Shown: piece after piece, positions 1 through 8,665 of the stretch | Layout of the letters: each line of letters opens with the position of its first letter | How positions within the stretch are numbered: the first letter of the stretch is position 1 | Source of the DNA: Pedobacter sp014947265 | Lineage (GTDB): Bacteria > Bacteroidota > Bacteroidia > Sphingobacteriales > Sphingobacteriaceae | DNA: 64,000 bases | Direction of reading: 5' to 3' | Assembly (NCBI RefSeq): GCF_014947265.1 | Contig: NZ_JADCNK010000003.1 | Span: 186,001-250,000, forward strand | Translations under genes and position numbers: made by a program | The notes under the pieces: model-generated | Databases searched by the model: none | The model's input: the letters and a program-made list of their open reading frames with translations, nothing else | Told to the model about the DNA's origin: nothing

Positions 1-2062
1 TTACAATACGCGTAATTTGCTGGCCCAGTTCTTTTGCATTGCCAATGCCTACGCTTTTAAGTGCCGCAAGTTGGTCGGTAGTTCTGGGCATTTTTTCGGC
101 AATAGAAAGTAATGCTAAATCAGACAGTACCGCATAATCCTGAGTGCCACGTTGCTGCGCGATTGTTTTGCGCCATTCGACCAGGTTTTTATATACCTGA
201 GGATTGGAAATCTCTTTTGGCTTGATGCTGGATTTAACCGGTTTTTTCTCGGGTTGTTTATTGCCAGCGGCGTGCAAGGTATTGATATAATCTTTGATCG
301 AAAAGGGGTTCCACGAAATTTTAAATAAAGCCAGCTTGATCTGGAATGCATCTTTACAGTCGTTTAAAACTGTAAGTAATTTGTCAGAGTGCGTATCATT
401 ATAAAAGTTGATGGCCACAATTCTTGCCATTAAAGTAATGAGTTGTTCAAGTTTTGGAATAAAATAATCTGAGGCTTTCTGCAAACGTTCCATAAAAGCA
501 CTTTCATTTGCAGGATTTTCATTGGTGCTTATTTTCGAGAATTCCTTTGTAATGAAATTTCTGGCTACTTTAAAGATCTCGTGTTGAAAGATCTGGTTTC
601 CCTGTTCGTAAATAGATAAAAAAGCATTCTTCTCGTCTTTGTCGATCAGTTTGGAGCGCCCGAGTTTCTCCCAATCTTTTGCAATCAGCGAAAAATCCAG
701 AAGCTCATGAATCAATCCCCAGGCATATTGCTGCGTATAACGTGCCAGCAGATCAGCGGTAGGTTTATCCTGATGAGCAGCTTTTGTGAAACTGATTACT
801 TTAGCATCGGTAATGATATTTTCGGAAACCACAGGCGATTTCAGGATCAGTCCTTCCAGGCTTCTGCAACGGCTTAATGCTACGTAAGCCTGTCCGTGGG
901 TAAATGCGGTGCTCACATCAACTATTGCCTGGTCGAAGGTTAATCCCTGGCTTTTGTGCACGGTAATGGCCCAGGCTAGTTTAAATGGGTATTGCGAGAA
1001 GGATCCGGTACTGGTTTCGTCGATTTTATTTTCTTCGTTGCTCAGGCTATATTTAACATTTTGCCAGATTTCTTTTTCTACTTCGATTTCCCTGCCATCG
1101 TTGGTGAAAGTTACTTTTATCGAATCCTGACTGATTGCGGTAACTTTTGCCGCTTTTCCATTGTAGAATTGCTTTTTACCTGAAGAATCATTTTTGATAA
1201 AGATGACCTGTGCACCCAGCTTTAGCTGAAGTTTTTCGTCGGTAGGGTAGGCATCTTTAGGGAAATCGCCACTTACATCTGCATTGAATTCGAAAATTTC
1301 TCCGGGCAATTTTTGTAAACAGCCCTGGTTAATTTCATTAACCAATTGGTTATGTGTGGTGAGCGTAATGTAATCATCTTTCCATTCCTGATCTAAAGAC
1401 GGATCGTAACGCTCATTCAGTTTGGCAAGAAGGCTGGCATTGAGACTGTTTTCCCGCATCCCGTTCAAAATGTCAAGAAATACGGGGTCTGATTGACGGT
1501 AAACTTTATCTAAAGTGAACGTAAGCATTGGCGTAGACCTGAAAATGAGGCTATCGAAAAAGTAGGGGCTGGAATAATAACTGCCCAGAATATGCCAGGC
1601 ATCGTGAAAAATAGGAGAGAGCTGGTAAAGATCGCCGATCATTAACACCTGAACGCCACCAAAAGGACGGTTAGAGCCTTTAACACGCTTTAAAGTACGG
1701 TCGACAAAATCAATCAGATCAACCCTAACCATACTAATCTCATCAATGATCAATAAATCAAGGCAACGTAAGAGCCTTGTTTTTTCGTCTGAATATTTAA
1801 AATTGGTTTCAGCGTTTTCATCAACAACCGGAACCAGGGGACCGAACGGAATTTGAAAAAAGGAATGGAGCGTTACGCCACCAGCATTTATTGCCGCAAC
1901 AGCGGTAGGTGCAACAATGGCGAAATTCTTTTTTGTGGTATCCCTAATCTTGCGTAGCAGGGTAGTTTTACCGGTTCCGGCTTTACCTGTTAAAAAAACA
2001 GGCTGATTGGTGGTGGCTAAAAAATCGAGAAGAAGTTGGTTGTCCGGGTCGGGCGTATTCAT
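1..2062 (-). CDS. PIF1-like DNA helicase with HRDC domain (3' end cut by window edge)
   Basis: I translated this frame by hand; it is open from the ATG at 2062 to the left edge, so at least 687 residues are present and the C-terminus is missing. The protein begins with a P-loop ATPase: Walker A GKAGTGKTT near residue 27, Walker B LLIIDEISMV, and later a helicase motif WAITVHKSQGLTFDQ followed by YVALSRCRSLEGL, the typical end of a PIF1/RecD-type core. The last visible part (RTTDQLAALKSVGIGNAKEL) reads as an HRDC domain. Family knowledge suggests an ATP-driven 5'-3' DNA helicase of this superfamily; the exact role in this organism is unknown. The gene stands alone, with a non-coding gap before the tRNA. 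Confidence 0.88.
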   Translation of the reverse strand, partial: MNTPDPDNQLLLDFLATTNQPVFLTGKAGTGKTTLLRKIRDTTKKNFAIVAPTAVAAINAGGVTLHSFFQIPFGPLVPVVDENAETNFKYSDEKTRLLRCLDLLIIDEISMVRVDLIDFVDRTLKRVKGSNRPFGGVQVLMIGDLYQLSPIFHDAWHILGSYYSSPYFFDSLIFRSTPMLTFTLDKVYRQSDPVFLDILNGMRENSLNASLLAKLNERYDPSLDQEWKDDYITLTTHNQLVNEINQGCLQKLPGEIFEFNADVSGDFPKDAYPTDEKLQLKLGAQVIFIKNDSSGKKQFYNGKAAKVTAISQDSIKVTFTNDGREIEVEKEIWQNVKYSLSNEENKIDETSTGSFSQYPFKLAWAITVHKSQGLTFDQAIVDVSTAFTHGQAYVALSRCRSLEGLILKSPVVSENIITDAKVISFTKAAHQDKPTADLLARYTQQYAWGLIHELLDFSLIAKDWEKLGRSKLIDKDEKNAFLSIYEQGNQIFQHEIFKVARNFITKEFSKISTNENPANESAFMERLQKASDYFIPKLEQLITLMARIVAINFYNDTHSDKLLTVLNDCKDAFQIKLALFKISWNPFSIKDYINTLHAAGNKQPEKKPVKSSIKPKEISNPQVYKNLVEWRKTIAQQRGTQDYAVLSDLALLSIAEKMPRTTDQLAALKSVGIGNAKELGQQITRIV

Positions 2063-2289
2063 ATCAATTACAAAATTAACCTATTCGAAATTGATTTGAG
2101 GACAGGTGAGCAGGCGTTTTATCAACATTTTTTAATGAGAAACGAGGCGCTGTAAAATGAAAATTAAAATTAAGCGCTTGAAAATGAGTTTGTATTCTTT
2201 CTTTTTATGAAAAAAGGGTGAAAACATTTTCCTAATTTCAATTCAAATTTGTAACATTGCACTCGCAAAAAAGGAATACCTTTTTTTCC

Positions 2290-2363
2290 GGGCCTATAGC
2301 TCAGCTGGTTAGAGTAGAAGACTCATAATCTTTTGGTCCCTGGTTCGAGCCCAGGTGGGCCCA
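2290..2363 (+). tRNA. tRNA-Met (anticodon CAT)
   Basis: A full cloverleaf can be folded. The acceptor arm GGGCCTA pairs with TGGGCCC plus discriminator A. The D arm is GCTC/GAGT, the anticodon stem GAAGA/TCTTT carries loop CTCATAA, and the T arm contains GGTTCGAGCCC. The anticodon is CAT. CAT tRNAs can be elongator Met, initiator Met or Ile2 with a lysidine-modified wobble base. The A-T closing of the D and acceptor arms and the absence of initiator features make elongator Met or Ile2 the options; I favour Met. CCA is not encoded. Confidence 0.9.
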
Positions 2364-2370
2364 CTGCTTT

Positions 2371-2405
2371 AAACCCCTTTAAGGATGACTTAGAGGGGTT
2401 TTTTG
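2371..2405 (+). terminator. Rho-independent terminator after the tRNA
   Basis: AAACCCCTTTAAG and CTTAGAGGGGTTT form a 13-bp stem with one G-T pair around a 5-nt loop, followed directly by a run of T. It lies 8 nt after the tRNA and fits its transcription end. Confidence 0.85.
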
Positions 2406-2457
2406 TTGCTCTCCGTCGAAACTCAATTTTTCTGGGAAGATCGAACCAATTATTTCT

Positions 2458-2472
2458 CTTTTTATTCGTCAC
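2458..2472. repeat. 15-bp direct repeat, left copy (possible att site)
   Basis: CTTTTTATTCGTCAC occurs here and again, identical and in the same orientation, at 8666-8680. Both copies are preceded by AATTA within a few bases. The pair encloses the decayed accessory genes including an integrase stub. A 15-mer can recur by chance in 64 kb of AT-rich DNA, so the att interpretation is tentative. Confidence 0.4.
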
Positions 2473-2680
2473 ATTGTAACCATGTTTGGGTATTTCGGAA
2501 AAAGTGGGGAAGAAGCTATAAACATTAATCTTAAAACCGTTTAAAATTGGCCGCCTAAACACTGCAAAGGGTAATCACTGCATATTTGAAGCTGTTGAGA
2601 AATTAATTCTTTGCGGCATCTACATAAAAAATGGAGGGAACTTGCCTATATAGATATACATTATTTATGTATATTAGAAC

Positions 2681-3610
2681 ATGAATAACGCCTTTTCTCC
2701 TTATGATTTATGCCCTTGTGATAGTGGATTGAAAGCTAAATTTTGTTGCTTAGACGGGAATAGTTGGAATAAGAAACCTATAAAGTTAGTTGGAGAGAAT
2801 CCAATCACTGGATATACACACAAGGGTTGTTACGCAAATAAAACAAATGATTGTAGCACTAAAATTTCTAAAGAACATTTAATATCAAACTACATTTTAG
2901 ATAATTTAGGTAATGCCAAAGTCGTAAAAATAAAAGGACCTCCATACGGTAAACCTGAGGAAGTAAAAATCATGCCTAAAGCAGGTTTAGTTGCGAATGT
3001 TCTGTGTGTTCGTCACAACTCTCTACTGTCACCTTTTGATACTGAAATGGGTAAATTCCACAAAACGTTTAATAAGTATGAGAAGGAGTTAAATATTGAA
3101 AAACCAGTTAATGATATTTCTATTTTTTGTGGTGAAAACTTAGAAAAATGGATGTTGAAAACAGCATGTTCGTATATAGCCTCTAAACAAATCTACAGTG
3201 GTGATAAAAAGATTGAATGCGACATGAAAGATATCTACGTTGATATCCTTTATAATGACCAACCTTTTCCAGAGGGTTGGGGACTATATATTGATGCTGC
3301 GGAGGGAACAATTCAAACTCACAACTACATTGCTCCAAGTTTCATAATTAGAGGTACCACCTTAATGGTGGTTAAGATGATAATAAATAGCTTAGTTTTT
3401 TACTTGACGTTGGATAATCCCCAAACTATAAGAAAAGGTTTGATTTATCGTCCAAGAGGGATAGAAATCAAAAAGGGCAATGTAAAGAAGGTGATAGAAA
3501 TTTGTTGGCAGGATAAAAAGTATAATCAAGGAGTATTTTTAACACATACTAGAAATATTAGTAGAACTCCTGAAGAATGGGATGAATGGGTCTTTAATAA
3601 AGATCACTAA
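2681..3610 (+). CDS. SEC-C motif protein with HNH-like zinc region
   Basis: The 309-residue product starts with a SEC-C zinc motif: CPC at residues 11-13 and CC at 22-23 (CPCDSGLKAKFCC). A second metal-binding region follows, with C50, C58, the pair E65-H66, and C109 xx H112-N113 in LCVRHNSLLSPFD. This C..C..EH..CxxHN spacing resembles the zinc and His core of HNH/treble-clef nucleases, but I cannot assign a named family. The remaining 190 residues are unrecognised and rich in aromatic and Ile residues. There is no signal peptide, so it should be cytoplasmic. It is the first gene of the accessory block after the tRNA and is AT-rich. A nuclease function is inference. Confidence 0.7.
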   Translation: MNNAFSPYDLCPCDSGLKAKFCCLDGNSWNKKPIKLVGENPITGYTHKGCYANKTNDCSTKISKEHLISNYILDNLGNAKVVKIKGPPYGKPEEVKIMPKAGLVANVLCVRHNSLLSPFDTEMGKFHKTFNKYEKELNIEKPVNDISIFCGENLEKWMLKTACSYIASKQIYSGDKKIECDMKDIYVDILYNDQPFPEGWGLYIDAAEGTIQTHNYIAPSFIIRGTTLMVVKMIINSLVFYLTLDNPQTIRKGLIYRPRGIEIKKGNVKKVIEICWQDKKYNQGVFLTHTRNISRTPEEWDEWVFNKDH

Positions 3611-3638
3611 GATGAGTATAAATAAAATACTTTAAATT

Positions 3639-4055
3639 ATGACAATTACAACAATATTAGCAATTTGGGGATCACTACTTTCTACAGGGTTATTCGGCAT
3701 TAAAATATGGGAATTTAGGCGAGATAGATTTAAGTTATCATCCGAACTGGCAATAAATGCAGGAGCGCCTGATACCAATATAATTGCCATCACAAACGAT
3801 TATAAAAATCCAATTACTATAGGGAGATTAGAGTTATTCTGGGCTAAAAAGTTAAAAGATGAAAATACGCATAAATATATAGAAACAGGCTTTGAGTAAG
3901 AATGTTGTATTTCAATCCTGGCTTACGCGACTAAACAACTGAAATTTTCTGAAGAACGACATTTCGGAATACGTTCTAATAGTGGATATTTATATCTCCG
4001 CCTTTACATTGCGGGCAGGAAAAACCCCATCACGCAAATTTTGTATAAGATATGA
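3639..4055 (+). pseudogene. Small membrane protein interrupted by an in-frame stop
   Basis: The reading frame starts with an N-terminal membrane segment (TTILAIWGSLLSTGLFGIKI) followed by a soluble part resembling a beta-rich domain (NIIAITNDYKNPITIGRLEL). It stops at TAA 3897-3899 after 86 codons. The same frame then stays open for 51 more codons to TGA at 4053-4055, reading ECCISILAYATKQLKFSEE and so on, which looks like protein. One substitution in the TAA (for example GAA to TAA) would explain this, so I call a nonsense-mutated gene of about 138 codons. A genuine 86-residue protein remains possible. The function is unknown; it lies between the SEC-C and HEPN-like genes. Confidence 0.55.
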
Positions 4056-4091
4056 TATGCGATTTATTTTATAAGTTAAAAAATATAGAAA

Positions 4092-4610
4092 ATGATAAAC
4101 GAAAACTTTGTTTATTCTAGAATAGGTATGGCTTTAGTGTCGGCCCAAAGAGTTGAATTTATAACGGGGGAATTGTTGAAATATCTGGTAGAATATGATA
4201 AAGTTTTTCATGGAATTACCTCAGAAGAATTTTACAACGCCTCTAAAAAATCAAAAAATGCTCGAATGATGTTAGGGCAAATTTTTGGTCTTTTAAAACT
4301 TAATCCACAATTTTCTATAAATGATGAAATGGATACCTACCTAAAGCAACGAAACTTGTTAGTTCATGGTTTTTGGCATAATTGCTTAAATACAAAATCA
4401 GAAACCCAAAGTAAAATAGCGGTAGATTTTTGTAATACGTTTGGAAAGCTATCAAATAAGCTTGAAAGTTTTTTTAAGGGGTTTATGTATTTTTTAGCAC
4501 TTAGACATGTCAAAGACAATGATCATCTCGATGAGGGGTTTAAAAGTTGGGACAATGATTTTGAGTTCTTCATGTCACAAGTTAAACAAAACAAATCTAC
4601 CGGTACTTAA
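4092..4610 (+). CDS. HEPN-like protein
   Basis: This 172-residue protein looks all-helical. It carries R87-x4-H92 in the stretch LKQRNLLVHGFW, the Rx4-6H signature of HEPN ribonuclease or nucleotide-binding domains. The flanking order also fits a four-helix HEPN fold: an N-terminal helix with ALVSAQRVEFITGELLKYL, a mid helix with KNARMMLGQIFGLL, and a C-terminal amphipathic helix. HEPN proteins often act in toxin-antitoxin or phage defence, usually beside an MNT-type partner. No nucleotidyltransferase motif is visible in the neighbour at 4688. The fold call rests on one motif and predicted helices only. Confidence 0.6.
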   Translation: MINENFVYSRIGMALVSAQRVEFITGELLKYLVEYDKVFHGITSEEFYNASKKSKNARMMLGQIFGLLKLNPQFSINDEMDTYLKQRNLLVHGFWHNCLNTKSETQSKIAVDFCNTFGKLSNKLESFFKGFMYFLALRHVKDNDHLDEGFKSWDNDFEFFMSQVKQNKSTGT

Positions 4611-4687
4611 TTGGATAAAAGAACCAATTCAGTCTTTCCATTTTAGAGTAGTGCCTGAGAATTGGCAATAACCATTCCCTAGTTTAT

Positions 4688-5233
4688 ATGAAACCAGAAT
4701 CAATAAAAAGTTTAAAAGATTTGCAATTATGTCATGAAGAATTACCGACTTCAGGAATAGGTATTATTCAATATGCTTACGTCCATAGGCCAGAGATACA
4801 GCCATTTGTTTTGTATTCCGTAATGAAAAGTCATTTTGGTGAATCAAATGACCTAAGCTTTGATGAAGATAAAACCCAATGGCAGTACCTATTGAAGTTC
4901 AAGGATTTTTTCATTGAAGTGGGAGATTGGAAGCTTTTAAATACTTCAATTCGGGTTTACCACGAGCAAGATGATAGAGAACAAGCCGAACGTCACGCAA
5001 GACAAATAGAAACCCTGGTATTATCTAATGCCGATCGGCAAAGAAAAACAGTTGCATCTAAGATTAAGGAGTGTGATCATAAGCTTTTAGAAAATTCATT
5101 TATAACTTATTATCAGACAGCAGAAAATCTGCTTATTGTCTCCAAAGGCATCGATGATTACCGTCAGCAACTATGCTTCAAATTCTCCCCTTTGAAGCGG
5201 GTTTTACATAATTTATTGTTGAACTTCACGTAA
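4688..5233 (+). CDS. Hypothetical protein of the accessory block
   Basis: This is an open frame of 181 codons in the same direction as the HEPN-like gene, 77 bp after it. I recognise no family. The first half is mixed alpha/beta with several aromatic residues (SGIGIIQYAYVHRPEIQPFV). The middle is strongly charged and probably helical (EQDDREQAERHARQIETLVL), and the C-terminus ends in LLLNFT. No signal peptide or membrane helix is evident. The C-terminal end could be altered by recombination, because an integrase stub begins about 50 bp downstream. It could be the partner of the HEPN-like protein, but nothing in the sequence shows this. Confidence 0.5.
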   Translation: MKPESIKSLKDLQLCHEELPTSGIGIIQYAYVHRPEIQPFVLYSVMKSHFGESNDLSFDEDKTQWQYLLKFKDFFIEVGDWKLLNTSIRVYHEQDDREQAERHARQIETLVLSNADRQRKTVASKIKECDHKLLENSFITYYQTAENLLIVSKGIDDYRQQLCFKFSPLKRVLHNLLLNFT

Positions 5234-5281
5234 AAACGTTAAAAATAGGTTACGAGATTTTACGTGCTAACATTTAGAATT

Positions 5282-5431
5282 ATGGCAACCGTTAGCGCCA
5301 AGGTGTTTGAACACCACAAAAAAACAGATGGTACTTATAATGTAAAAATTTGTGTCCATCACAAAGACCAAAGGAAGTTTATTGACACCAATCACTATGT
5401 AGTCAAGAAACAATTGTCTTATTTTTCCTGA
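5282..5431 (+). pseudogene. Tyrosine integrase stub (N-terminal arm-binding domain only)
   Basis: The frame of 49 codons starts MATVSAKVFEHHKKTDGTYN and continues with a KFIDTNHYVVKKQL-like strand-helix pattern. This is the usual start of Bacteroidota site-specific tyrosine recombinases (arm DNA-binding domain). The similarity stops abruptly at KKQL, after which the frame ends (LSYFS, stop). The core-binding and catalytic domains are absent, so the gene is a remnant. It marks a former mobile element here. Confidence 0.75.
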
Positions 5432-5559
5432 CTTGCATTATTGCTACCGGAGCATTTATGGCGGGTACCACTATGAAAAATCCCTGCCAGCTTTTATTGT
5501 CGGATTCGGAGTTTGGATGTTATTTCTTTATCGGATCGGACGAAACAAAAAAGGCTGAG
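5432..5559 (+). pseudogene. C-terminal fragment of a membrane protein
   Basis: Just after the integrase stub, one frame without a start codon reads ...EKSLPAFIVGFGVWMLFLYRIGRNKKG and stops at TGA 5557. This looks like a last transmembrane helix with a positive cytoplasmic tail. It abuts the unrelated integrase stub, which suggests a deletion or insertion junction. The parent family is not identifiable. Confidence 0.35.
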
Positions 5560-5752
5560 TTCAATGTAGCGTTTTCAACAATTTAATCGTATAAATAGCG
5601 GCCGGGAGGATGTTCTCAAGGACACCTTCTTCATGTGTGACAAATTAGTTTTTAAAAAAAATAATTATTTCATAGTCGTGACAGACACCAAATGCCCAAT
5701 TAGCGGGAGTTAACTTAAAATATTAAATACTATTACCTAAGCTCAAAATAAT

Positions 5753-6760
5753 ATGCAAGCAAAAACAGTATTGACAGTTTTATTAATAAGTGTTGGAATA
5801 GCAGTCCAATCATGTAAACGAAATAACCCGGTTGTTCCAAAAAGCGAGCAAACCGTTCCGAAAATTGAAGATATTTTGAACGGAAATGATCAAAATCTGA
5901 TCAACCTACTAAATAAGGTACGGGGAAGCGTTGGAAGACGTGGCCCCGGATCAAAAACAATTTGGAGTAGAAAAAACGATTATGGTTTGGGACTTTATAT
6001 AAGCGCCAACCATGTTTATAACATATCCGGATGGAATTCCCGAAACGCCAAATTCTTTGACTTATCGTCCGAAAACATGGGCATTTTTGAATCATCGCAA
6101 ATTCCTCCGACTAGTGGAGGTATCGATTTAGGTAATACACTGGTGGCAGATTTCCCCTTCATTCATTTTGATATTTCTTCCGGTGCCACTAATACGACCA
6201 TACTGCCGGCAGAAGATTTTTATCTAGGAATAATTGATAATCAACGAACTCCGCAAGGTCCTTTTCCGAAATACCCTGAACTTGTTAAAACGTCTGAACC
6301 ATTGCAACTATACGATCCCGAGCATAGGACAAAAGCAACCCAAACATGGAATACCGCTGTGGCAGGCGAAAAAGTCATTGCAGTTGGTTATCCTCAGGAT
6401 GATATCAACTACCCTAACGGAGCAGTAGCTTATGGAAAAATATTATCCGATAAAGAAGCAGCGGAAGCAATCCAAAAATTGAAGATTGCAGGCGATGTCG
6501 AAGGAGATATCCCGTATAATGCGAGTGCCGAATTCTTTATAGAAGCGCAATCGATAGGTGGAATGAGCGGAGGGGGCGTATTTAATTCATCGGGGCAATT
6601 ATTGGGAATTATGGTGAGAGGAAGCGATAAGGAAGGTGCTCCTAAAATCATAAGAGCAGTAAAAATATCCTATATTAAAGCTGTCTTAACAGAATTTTAT
6701 AATGGTTTATCCGAAGTAGACAAGAACAAAGTAAGCCCATTTATAAGGGGCGAATTATGA
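5753..6760 (+). CDS. Trypsin-like serine protease lipoprotein
   Basis: The protein has 335 residues. A signal peptide ends in a lipobox-like QSC near residue 20, so it should be an envelope lipoprotein. The body reads as a chymotrypsin/trypsin-like protease: His87 in ISANHVYN, an Asp in the DFPFIHFDIS stretch, and Ser272 in GGMSGGGVFNSSGQLLGI, the usual GxSGG(G) nucleophile context followed by the glycine strand. It lacks a PDZ domain, unlike DegP/HtrA. Family knowledge predicts proteolysis in the periplasm or on the cell surface; the substrate is unknown. It is monocistronic inside the decaying accessory block but its frame is intact. Confidence 0.75.
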   Translation: MQAKTVLTVLLISVGIAVQSCKRNNPVVPKSEQTVPKIEDILNGNDQNLINLLNKVRGSVGRRGPGSKTIWSRKNDYGLGLYISANHVYNISGWNSRNAKFFDLSSENMGIFESSQIPPTSGGIDLGNTLVADFPFIHFDISSGATNTTILPAEDFYLGIIDNQRTPQGPFPKYPELVKTSEPLQLYDPEHRTKATQTWNTAVAGEKVIAVGYPQDDINYPNGAVAYGKILSDKEAAEAIQKLKIAGDVEGDIPYNASAEFFIEAQSIGGMSGGGVFNSSGQLLGIMVRGSDKEGAPKIIRAVKISYIKAVLTEFYNGLSEVDKNKVSPFIRGEL

Positions 6761-6866
6761 TAAATCGGCAGATTTAACCAAGGTAAGCTGCAGCCTCCTA
6801 AATACAGGGTATTTCAGATGTCTGCCAAAATTGACATCTTTGAATACCAAGGAAAAACCTATACTA

Positions 6867-7110
6867 ATGAGATTACCAATTTTTATCCTATTGCTGTTGG
6901 GCTATAGTTTAACAGCAACAGCCCAACTTACAGTTAAGCTATATGAGGATAAATCGTATATCAACAAGTTGAAGCAACAATATGCTACATCGGGAAATGA
7001 TAGTATAAAAAGCATCTTTGGCATTTAAGCTTTCTTACCAGGCTTATGTAGCACTTGGAAGCACCAATGAAAGCGTAATACATTTTGGTAGTGCTAATGA
7101 TGATGGCTAA
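6867..7110 (+). pseudogene. Frameshifted N-terminal remnant of an exported protein
   Basis: The ATG at 6867 starts a good signal peptide (MRLPIFILLLLGYSLTATAQ) and continues KQQYATSGNDSIK. At a run of five A near 7008 the frame is lost. Removing one A restores DSIKASLAFKLSYQAYVALGSTNES until a stop at 7108-7110. The restored segment is typical of helical-repeat exported proteins with a YQAY..LGSTN stretch, but only the beginning remains. I infer a homopolymer frameshift plus a large deletion. Confidence 0.6.
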
Positions 7111-7235
7111 CATTTATGCTATAAAGTGCATAACAAAATAGAATGGCTACTATGCCAATGATTACAAATCCTTTAAGATTGCCATAATCTGGATAAAGAA
7201 TTAAGTTTCCGTTTAGTTATTCAAATTTATTGCGT

Positions 7236-7517
7236 TTAGACATTGGCATTTCTATTGAAATTTTTAATTAATTTAAAAACGATATAACTTCCTGCAAAAG
7301 CAAATGCAACATCTGCCAGAAGTGCTAAAAAGTCGAAATCTGTACTCGTACTGCCCTGTTGTGTTGCCAAATTGTATCCACTAACTTTAGTGTAAAATTT
7401 TAAAGGAAAACCGTATTGGTCTGCGCCGTCGGCATCATAACTTAAGCTTAAAGTGGACCAAGTGATGATGCCAAAAAGTAATATTCCTCCTAATAAAATT
7501 TTATAGCTATTTTTCAT
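7236..7517 (-). CDS. Small two-helix membrane protein
   Basis: The 93-residue product has an N-terminal hydrophobic segment (ILLGGILLFGIITWSTLSL) and a second one near the C-terminus (FLALLADVAFAFAGSYIVFKLI), ending in a positive tail (KNFNRNANV). This predicts two membrane spans with a soluble loop between them. No family is recognised. It starts 25 bp after the stop of the SUFU-domain gene on the same strand, so co-transcription is likely. Confidence 0.6.
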   Translation of the reverse strand: MKNSYKILLGGILLFGIITWSTLSLSYDADGADQYGFPLKFYTKVSGYNLATQQGSTSTDFDFLALLADVAFAFAGSYIVFKLIKNFNRNANV

Positions 7518-7542
7518 GTTTTCATGCTGAACAATGTGGTAA

Positions 7543-8211
7543 TTAAGCTAACAAGTTTCCTCTTTTATTATCAAAAACCTCCTTGCCATTTTTCTCAATC
7601 AATTTATCTAGTAAAGCATTATATCCATTTGCAATTTTATACTCAAGCTCGTCTTTATAAAGAGGAAAAACGCTGTAAATATTTATAGTTTCTTCGGTTG
7701 TTTTAATTTCGGTAAATTCTTCATCAAAAGTTACGGAAGGCAAAATAATCAAACCTACATAATCAGTATCTCCGCTATAGGGTTCCATTTCAGTAGTGGC
7801 TTGTAAAGTATGGCCAATAGCCAGCCATGTATCGTAATGATGCGGAAAACGAGCGGTTTCTTTAAGCATTCCTATTATCCAATCATTCTCGTTTTCGCCC
7901 GGAAATATTTTGCCAAACTCAATGGCTTTAGGTAATAAAATCATCAACTCGGCAAATGTGTAAGTTTCAGGGTTTTCTACGCCGTCTGGAACAGTCATTT
8001 CCAACAAACTCATGCCCGAAGTTAAAAGGATGTTAAAACTATGTTTTGCTGAATTGATCAAATAAACATCCAAATGAAAATCTGGCGATACCATTTCATG
8101 AAAAACAGTAATTTCATCTGATTTATAAAATTTGTCTAAGTGATTTGCAATTGCTTCTCCGTGGTTGTCAAAATATGTTCTGTTGCGAAACTTTTCGTAA
8201 AATTCGTTCAT
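7543..8211 (-). CDS. Suppressor-of-fused (SUFU) domain protein
   Basis: The 222-residue protein has the layout of bacterial SUFU-domain proteins. It starts with HLDKFY, then VFHEMVSPDFHLDVYLI, then the core FNILLTSGMSLLEMTVP. Later come AELMILLPK, an FPHHYDTWLAIGHTL helix, and GLIILPS followed by INIYSVFPLYKDELEYKIANG. In bacteria this family often serves as an immunity protein for polymorphic toxins or appears in housekeeping contexts; no toxin gene is adjacent here. It is cytoplasmic, with no signal sequence. It is the first gene of a likely two-gene unit with the small membrane protein downstream. Confidence 0.8.
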   Translation of the reverse strand: MNEFYEKFRNRTYFDNHGEAIANHLDKFYKSDEITVFHEMVSPDFHLDVYLINSAKHSFNILLTSGMSLLEMTVPDGVENPETYTFAELMILLPKAIEFGKIFPGENENDWIIGMLKETARFPHHYDTWLAIGHTLQATTEMEPYSGDTDYVGLIILPSVTFDEEFTEIKTTEETINIYSVFPLYKDELEYKIANGYNALLDKLIEKNGKEVFDNKRGNLLA

Positions 8212-8379
8212 ATCAGTTCATTTGAATAAGCTGTTTTATTAAATAAATATATTGAATTTTAAGCTCACAATTGAGGATTTCCAGAATTCGCTGGGAATAA
8301 TTAACTCAAGTTGCGGGTTAAAAAAGGTAAAATTAAGCATCAAAAAAGAGAAATTTGGTTTACCACAACTAAAGAACTC

Positions 8380-8611
8380 ATGATGATGCTTACCAAAGAT
8401 AAAATTAGTAGGAATATTTTGTTTTATAGATGATTTGTTGAAAACGAGTAGCGGTCATGGAGATAGCCGCAGGCAGGTAAGTGACAGCGAGATCATCACA
8501 ACGGCGGTTGTGTCATCTTTGTACTTTGGGGCCCATCAGGTTAGAAAGCTCCATGCGGTGACTTTCGAAGGTTGGCTGTTGAGACTCTGTTTATATTCGC
8601 TTTTACTTTAA
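8380..8611 (+). pseudogene. IS982-type transposase remnant
   Basis: The first frame starts MMMLTKDKIS. After a shift the next frame reads GIFCFIDDLLK, SDSEIITTAVVSSLYFGAH, then RLCLYSLLL and a stop at 8609. MLTKDKI...IFC.IDDFCK and SDSEIITI are the hallmarks of the N-terminus of IS982-family transposases. There is one frameshift near 8400 and the whole DDE core is missing, so this is a dead fragment. No terminal inverted repeats were found. Confidence 0.7.
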
Positions 8612-8665
8612 ATAAGATAACACCTAACTAACAACTTGATTTAATTAAATATTTGTGGCGAATTA

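Noticed and set aside
2323..2562. Minus-strand 79-codon frame over the tRNA
   Set aside because: It is antisense to the tRNA and terminator; its C-terminal residues are simply the translated tRNA sequence, a common false gene.
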